This document shows, piece by piece, positions 59,156 to 64,000 of a stretch of 64,000 bases of DNA. A program made the position numbers and the translations under genes. This stretch comes from Vibrio cyclitrophicus (GTDB lineage Bacteria; Pseudomonadota; Gammaproteobacteria; Enterobacterales; Vibrionaceae): positions 1,426,001 to 1,490,000 of the forward strand of contig NZ_AP025481.1 in the NCBI RefSeq assembly GCF_024347435.1, given 5' to 3'. Numbering within the stretch: the first letter of the stretch is position 1; every line of letters begins with the position of its first letter. The notes under the pieces are model-generated. The model was not told the DNA's origin and searched no databases. It was given only the letters and a program-made list of their open reading frames with translations.

Positions 59156-60406
59156 TTAAGCGGCATTATTAAGTTGAAAATTACCTGTAAGAGCGCTGTA
59201 AAACTCACTGTTGTCCAAGATCCCGACCAACAGATCGTCTTCGACAAGCAAAATGGGATGATTGCTGATCTGTTTCAGCTTAATGGCATCACGCATACCG
59301 ATCTCTGGGCTTGCCACCACAACACTCGACGCGTTGATTGCGGTCAAGTCATCAGACTCACTCCACTTAACAAGAGCCAAAGCGGATTCACCTTTTACAG
59401 ATAAAATACCTTCATTCAGTTCAATCCATAGATCTTTTGCATCACAGATCTTCCAACTGTCATTCTCTTGTGTCAATGATCCAAGAGGCTGCATTAATGA
59501 ACGACCTTTAAGTACGTTCAATGGGTTGGTGTGGGCAACGAAGTCTTTTACGTATTCGGTTTTTGGCGTTAATACGATCTCTTCTGGTTTACCGTGTTGG
59601 ATCAGTTGACCCGATTCCATGATCGCAATGTTGTTACCAATTTTTAACGCTTCATCAAGGTCATGGCTCACGAATAAAATCGTTTTATTAAGCTTGCTTT
59701 GCAATGTAAGCAGTTCATCTTGAAGCTGTGCTCGAATCAGTGGATCAAGCGCGGAGAAAGGTTCATCCATCAACAGAATGTCTGTGTCCATCGCAAACGC
59801 TCGCGCCAAACCAACACGTTGCTGCATGCCGCCAGAAAGCTCATGAGGGAATTTGGTTTCCCATTCAGCTAAACCAACCATCTCTAACTGTTCACGCGCC
59901 TTTTCACGACGAACATCTTTGGCTACGCCTTGCATTTCAAGACCAAATGCCACGTTATCTAACACGGTTAACCAAGGCATCAGTGCAAACTTTTGAAATA
60001 CCATTGATACGCGGTGAGTACGTAAGTGACGAAGAGTCGCTTCGTCACATTGCTCGCCTAAGTCCACCAGTTTATCGCCATCTTTGATTGCTAAAGAACC
60101 TCGGCTAATTTCATTCAAACCGTTTACAGCGCGAAGCAGTGAAGATTTACCCGAGCCCGACAAACCCATCAATACACATATCTCGCCCTCTTTAACCGTC
60201 AACGACACATTATCCACACCAACAACTTGACCAGTCTCATCGATAATCTCTTGGCGAGTTTTACCTTGGTCTAGAAGTTCAAGTGCTTGATTGGCTTTAT
60301 TACCGAACACGACATCAAGGTTTTTGATGGTAATCGCGTCCACTGCAGTCTGCTCTTGAGAATTCGCTTTATGTTCTTGAGACATAGCGTTATTTACTAA
60401 AGACAT
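59156..60406 (-). CDS. proV: Choline/glycine betaine ABC transporter ATPase
   Basis: A 416-residue ABC ATPase with Walker A GLSGSGKSSLLRAVN, signature LSGGMQQRVGLARAFA, Walker B ILLMDEPFSALDP and H-loop VSHDLDEA. The C-terminal extension after about residue 300 is the CBS-type/regulatory domain seen in ProV/OpuAA. Energises uptake of choline (ChoV-like) given the adjacent choline-oxidation gene. The ATG at 60406 follows AGAAGGAAGC, two bases beyond the permease stop. Last gene of the operon, followed by a terminator. Confidence 0.93.
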   Translation of the reverse strand: MSLVNNAMSQEHKANSQEQTAVDAITIKNLDVVFGNKANQALELLDQGKTRQEIIDETGQVVGVDNVSLTVKEGEICVLMGLSGSGKSSLLRAVNGLNEISRGSLAIKDGDKLVDLGEQCDEATLRHLRTHRVSMVFQKFALMPWLTVLDNVAFGLEMQGVAKDVRREKAREQLEMVGLAEWETKFPHELSGGMQQRVGLARAFAMDTDILLMDEPFSALDPLIRAQLQDELLTLQSKLNKTILFVSHDLDEALKIGNNIAIMESGQLIQHGKPEEIVLTPKTEYVKDFVAHTNPLNVLKGRSLMQPLGSLTQENDSWKICDAKDLWIELNEGILSVKGESALALVKWSESDDLTAINASSVVVASPEIGMRDAIKLKQISNHPILLVEDDLLVGILDNSEFYSALTGNFQLNNAA

Positions 60407-60408
60407 GA

Positions 60409-61251
60409 TTAAGCTTCCTTCTGGTTTGGTGTCTTACACAAGCGATCAAGAATAATAGCGACCAGTACAATCGCCAGTCCGGCTTCAAAGCCTTGTGAAA
60501 TGTTCACTGTGTTTAGCGCTCGAACCACAGGTTTACCCAGGCCGTCAGCACCAACAAGAGCCGCAACCACTACCATAGAAAGCGATAACATAATGCACTG
60601 CGTTACGCCTGCCATGATGCTTGGAAGCGCGGCTGGAAGTTCTACTTTTAACAACAACTTCATGCGGCTTGCACCAAAGGCTTTACCCGCTTCAATCAAC
60701 TCTTCAGGGACTTTAGTCACCCCCAAATAGGTCAAACGAATCGGCGCGGCTATCGCGAAAATAATGGTCGAGATTAAGCCTGGAACGATACCTAAGCCAA
60801 ATAGAACCAAAGTCGGAATCAGATAAACGAAGGTTGGAACGGTCTGCATTAAATCTAAGATCGGGCGCAACAGCGTGTATAGCCAAGGACGGTGAGCCGC
60901 CATAATGCCAACCGGTACGCCAATTAATACGGAAATCGTTGTCGCCGCAAAGACGAGAACAAAGGTTTCCAGCATTTCTTGCCAATAGCCAAGGTTGAGG
61001 ATCGTCAGAAGCGCGGCGACGACGAAGATCACCAAAGACAGTTTGCGATGTAGATACCATGCAAGGGCTGCCGTAATAACAATAGGTAATGCAGGAGGCA
61101 TCCACTTAAATACATCGACTAAAAACAGAATAACGGTTTCTAAAAAGATAGAGACAGCGTCAAAAAAGCCTGCTGCGTTGATTGTTAACCAGTCAACGCC
61201 AGCTTCCATCCATTGTCCGACAGGGATTTTGTTTTCCGTAATAAAATTCAC
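60409..61251 (-). CDS. proW: Choline/glycine betaine ABC transporter permease
   Basis: A 280-residue permease of the ProW/ChoW type with about six helices and the EAA motif region EELIEAGKAFGASRMKLLLKVELPAALPSIMAG (about 168-200). I choose the GTG at 61251, preceded by AAAGG at seven bases, which gives a start (MNFITENKIPVGQW) and a length near ChoW proteins; an ATG at 61266 lacks a ribosome site but cannot be excluded. The region before it folds into a UUCG hairpin. It forms the pore with proV and receives substrate from proX. Confidence 0.9.
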   Translation of the reverse strand: MNFITENKIPVGQWMEAGVDWLTINAAGFFDAVSIFLETVILFLVDVFKWMPPALPIVITAALAWYLHRKLSLVIFVVAALLTILNLGYWQEMLETFVLVFAATTISVLIGVPVGIMAAHRPWLYTLLRPILDLMQTVPTFVYLIPTLVLFGLGIVPGLISTIIFAIAAPIRLTYLGVTKVPEELIEAGKAFGASRMKLLLKVELPAALPSIMAGVTQCIMLSLSMVVVAALVGADGLGKPVVRALNTVNISQGFEAGLAIVLVAIILDRLCKTPNQKEA

Positions 61252-61270
61252 AATATTGCCTTTCATTATT

Positions 61271-61288
61271 GGTGAGCCGAAGCTCACC
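61271..61288 (-). promoter_or_regulatory. UUCG-tetraloop hairpin between proX and proW
   Basis: On the minus strand GGTGAGC-TTCG-GCTCACC is a 7-bp stem with an extra-stable UUCG loop, 20 bp upstream of the proW start. No T-run follows. It probably protects proX mRNA from 3' decay and lowers expression of the downstream genes, as known for the malE-malF gap. Confidence 0.7.
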
Positions 61289-61322
61289 TTTATTATTTAT
61301 GTAGCTGTTGAGATAGGTAGAA

Positions 61323-62300
61323 CTAAGCTTTTACTTGCTTTAGGTATTCAGTAACGGCTTGAGTTGCTGATTCACCTTTATGTGTTTTTACGTTGTCTAA
61401 CCAAGCTTCAACTTGTTGTGGATTGTTGATTAACCATTGTTGAGCGGCTTGTTCTGGCTTAGCTTTCTGGTTAAGAATCTCTTCCATCAACTGGTTTTCC
61501 ATCTCTAGAGTGAACTCTAGGTTTTGCAGAAGCTGCCCCACATTTGAACACTCTGACAAATAGTTTGAACGAACGTTGGTGTAGACATTCGCACCACCAT
61601 AGTTCGGGCCAAAGAAGTCGTCACCACCAGCAAGGTATTCCATTTCAACATTACTGTTCATTGGGTGAGGAGCCCAACCAAGGTAAACAATCCATTGGCT
61701 GCGACGTGCCGCACGCGATACTTGAGATACCATGCCAGCTTCACTTGATTCCACTAGGCTGAAGTCTTTCAAGCCAAACGCGTCAGAATCAATCATTGAT
61801 TGGATTAAGCGGTTACCATCGTTACCCGGCTCGATACCGTAGATACGATCTTTAAATTTGTCGGCATGTTTTGCTAGGTCTGCAAAGCTTTTTACACCTG
61901 CGTCGTATACGTACTTAGGTACAGCTAATGTGTATTTTGCACCTTCAAGGTTGGCACGAACTGTCTCTACAGTGCCCGCTTCACGATACTTAGCAATATC
62001 GCCTTCCATGGTTGGCATCCAGTTACCTAGGAACACGTCAATGTCACCATTCGCCATTGAAGAGTAAGTCACCGGTACAGAAAGTAGGTCGGTTTTGGTT
62101 TTGTAACCAAGGCCTTTTAATAGTTCAGAAGTAACGGCGGTTGTTGCAGTAATGTCTGTCCAGCCCACATCAGCAAAGCGAACGTTTTCACATTGTTGTG
62201 GCTCTACTGAAGCGTTAGCGTAAGCACTGAACGCGAATGAACTGATGGCTAATGTTACTAATGCCGTTTTTGTAGCGGTCTGTTTATGTTGAGTCGTCAT
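61323..62300 (-). CDS. proX: Choline/glycine betaine ABC transporter binding protein
   Basis: A 325-residue periplasmic binding protein with signal peptide ending near ...SAYANA (residue 30). Aromatic residues that usually form the quaternary-amine cage are visible (VFLGNWMP near 93-100, VYLGWAPHPM near 206-215, FGPNYGG). It is ChoX/ProX-like; it captures choline or betaine and delivers it to the ProW-ProV permease. Preceded by AAAAAGGAATCATT. It is transcribed between betA and proW. With betA, its natural substrate is most likely choline. Confidence 0.92.
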   Translation of the reverse strand: MTTQHKQTATKTALVTLAISSFAFSAYANASVEPQQCENVRFADVGWTDITATTAVTSELLKGLGYKTKTDLLSVPVTYSSMANGDIDVFLGNWMPTMEGDIAKYREAGTVETVRANLEGAKYTLAVPKYVYDAGVKSFADLAKHADKFKDRIYGIEPGNDGNRLIQSMIDSDAFGLKDFSLVESSEAGMVSQVSRAARRSQWIVYLGWAPHPMNSNVEMEYLAGGDDFFGPNYGGANVYTNVRSNYLSECSNVGQLLQNLEFTLEMENQLMEEILNQKAKPEQAAQQWLINNPQQVEAWLDNVKTHKGESATQAVTEYLKQVKA

Positions 62301-62436
62301 AATGATTCCTTTTTATCTTTCCTTGTTCTGCCCTAACTCATACTAATCAGGGCAATTTTGCTGACTTTTAACTAATTTTTGTTGTTACTATTTTTATTAT
62401 TACTGATTTTTCTATTTTCTATTCAATAACAGAGAC

Positions 62437-64000
62437 TTACACTTCTCTTACTGGTTTATCTGTTCTTTGTTTGTCTTCCCACTCAGGAGCAATCCACACT
62501 GGAACATCCTGCTCTTTAAGCATCGGCTTACCAAGAATCAAATCGGAAGCGCGCTCGGCAACCATAATGGTTGGGGCGTTCAAGTTTCCATTTGGAATAG
62601 TTGGGAAAACAGACGAGTCGACAACACGCAGATTATCAATACCGCGAACACGGCACTCCTCATCAAGCACTGCCATTGGATCGTTATCAGCCCCCATTTT
62701 GCAGCCACATGAAGGGTGATACGCGCTTTCAACGTTCTGCTTAACCCATTCATCAATCGCTTCATCGGAAGTAATATTTAGACCAGGCTGAATCTCTTCG
62801 CCTCGGTAAACGTCCATCGCAGGTTGAGACAAAATCTCACGCGTCAGACGAATACAATCGCGCCAATCTTGGCGGTCTTGCTCGGTCGAGATGTAGTTGA
62901 AAATGATCTCTGGCTTGGCATGCGGATCAGCCGAAGTGATCGCAACCGTACCGCGACTTTCAGGCTTGTTAGGCCCAACGTGAACTTGGAAACCGTGACC
63001 ATCAAAAGCCGCTTGACCGTCATAACGCATAGCTGCTGGTAGGAAATGGTATTGAATATTCGGCCACTTCAATCCTTTGCGTGAACGAATAAACGCACAT
63101 GATTCAAAGTGGTTAGTAGCACCCAAACCTTTACGAGTCAGAATCCATTCCGCGCCAATCATGCCTTTGCTAACTAAACCAAGCTTACTGTTAAGCGTGA
63201 TGGGTTCGTTACAGTGGTATTGGAAGTACACTTCTAGGTGGTCTTGTAGGTTTTCACCGACGCCACTGAGTTCGTGTTTCAGCTCTACACCAGCCTTTTC
63301 AAGCACGGCTTTCGGGCCGATACCAGAAAGTTGCAGCAGTTGAACAGAACCGATAGAACCGGCAGAAGAGATCACTTCTTTGTTCGCGACCGCGACTTGA
63401 GTATTGCCTGACTTTTCAAACTCGACACCGACTGCTTTCAGACCTGATTGGCCAGTTGAGTCTTGTGCTTCAAGTAAGAAACGGCGCGCCACGATGCCCT
63501 TCTTCAAGGTCAGGTTTGAACGCTTCAATGCTCGACGTAGATAAGCGTTAGAGGTTGAGGCTCTCACTCCCTTGTCTACCGTCATATGCATGGTGCCGAA
63601 GCCTTCTTGCTGGTAGCCGTTATAGTCTTGTGTTTCCGGGTAACCAGCGTCTTTACCTGCATCAATGAATGCTTGGTAAAGCGGGTTCAGATCCATATCG
63701 TTACCGTTACAAGTGCCTACTGGGCCATTGTCGCCACGGTATTGATCGCCACCTTTGTTCCATGATTCAGCACGGCGAAAATAAGGCAAACACGCTTGAT
63801 AATTCCAACCGGCAGCACCCTCTTCTTCCCACTGGTCGAAGTCACAAGCATGACCACGCACGTAAACCATGCCATTGATTGATGAGCTACCACCTAACAC
63901 TTTGCCGCGTGGGCAGTGCAGTTCACGTCCATCAAGGCCTGGCTCTTGTTGAGTCTCAAACTGCCATGCATATTTTTCAGTATTCATCGGGTAGGAAAGC
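62437..64000 (-). CDS. betA: Choline dehydrogenase, C-terminal part (start outside window)
   Basis: About 520 residues of a GMC-family FAD oxidoreductase; the frame is open through the right edge at 64000 ([12 protein letters not shown] precedes the internal Met at 63987), so roughly the first 40 residues with the GxGxxG FAD motif are outside. The GMC signature [18 protein letters not shown] is at about 63840-63910, and the C-terminal GMC region ([12 protein letters not shown], then [18 protein letters not shown]) carries the catalytic His. It oxidises choline to betaine aldehyde. Position with proXWV indicates a betIBA-proXWV-type operon, with betB and betI expected just beyond the edge. Confidence 0.93.
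   Translation of the reverse strand, partial: LSYPMNTEKYAWQFETQQEPGLDGRELHCPRGKVLGGSSSINGMVYVRGHACDFDQWEEEGAAGWNYQACLPYFRRAESWNKGGDQYRGDNGPVGTCNGNDMDLNPLYQAFIDAGKDAGYPETQDYNGYQQEGFGTMHMTVDKGVRASTSNAYLRRALKRSNLTLKKGIVARRFLLEAQDSTGQSGLKAVGVEFEKSGNTQVAVANKEVISSAGSIGSVQLLQLSGIGPKAVLEKAGVELKHELSGVGENLQDHLEVYFQYHCNEPITLNSKLGLVSKGMIGAEWILTRKGLGATNHFESCAFIRSRKGLKWPNIQYHFLPAAMRYDGQAAFDGHGFQVHVGPNKPESRGTVAITSADPHAKPEIIFNYISTEQDRQDWRDCIRLTREILSQPAMDVYRGEEIQPGLNITSDEAIDEWVKQNVESAYHPSCGCKMGADNDPMAVLDEECRVRGIDNLRVVDSSVFPTIPNGNLNAPTIMVAERASDLILGKPMLKEQDVPVWIAPEWEDKQRTDKPVREV

Overview
The window looks like a Vibrio chromosome. The evidence is Vibrio-like protein sequences, an ectABC-ask ectoine operon, a betA-proXWV choline/glycine-betaine cluster with a CosR-like MarR regulator, a chromosomal Qnr protein, and moderately AT-rich DNA with short intergenic gaps. 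The Splendidus clade and the second chromosome are my best guess, but they are inference. I saw no rRNA, tRNA, CRISPR array, IS element or prophage.

Layout. 1-0.7 kb: end of an MFS transporter. 1.1-8.8 kb: two LuxR-type regulators (the second CsgD/VpsT-like), a four-gene chaperone-usher fimbrial operon and a membrane diguanylate cyclase; together they look like a c-di-GMP-linked pilus locus. 8.9-31.7 kb: metabolic genes. These are two Maa-type acetyltransferases, an AscG/AscB-like pair with two operators, an SdsB/SdsA-like alkylsulfatase pair, SDR, lipoate ligase, homocysteine methyltransferase, SgrR-like regulator, HDOD protein, TetR plus alcohol dehydrogenase, a eukaryotic-type glutathione synthetase and adenosine deaminase. 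31.9-34.1 kb: a large secreted protein of unknown function.

34.1-43.6 kb: an envelope/general-stress block with YqjD/E/K-like proteins, an AI-2E-type membrane protein, ferritin-like helical proteins, MscS, a phosphatase-diacylglycerol kinase fusion, hemerythrin, an entericidin-like lipoprotein, DUF1328 and a BON protein. It ends with a sigma-54 activator whose receiver-like domain has Glu where Asp is usual. Three promoters in the block fit the sigma-54 -24/-12 consensus with exact spacing, and two of the intergenic regions share a long AT-rich element containing an ATTAATA-type dyad. I read this as one sigma-54 stress regulon with its own activator, and as the best candidate here for an undescribed system.

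43.8-47.5 kb: ectoine operon with a CRP-like site. 49.2-49.8 kb: Qnr pentapeptide protein. 50.2-58 kb: TetR regulator, anaerobic sulfatase maturase and its likely sulfatase substrate, Sel1 protein, iron alcohol dehydrogenase, membrane protein and aldehyde dehydrogenase; the two dehydrogenases and the TetR gene share an operator-like sequence. 58.3-64 kb: CosR-like MarR and the choline uptake/oxidation operon (betA incomplete at the window edge). Ectoine synthesis, choline uptake/oxidation and an MscS channel make osmotic adaptation a clear theme.
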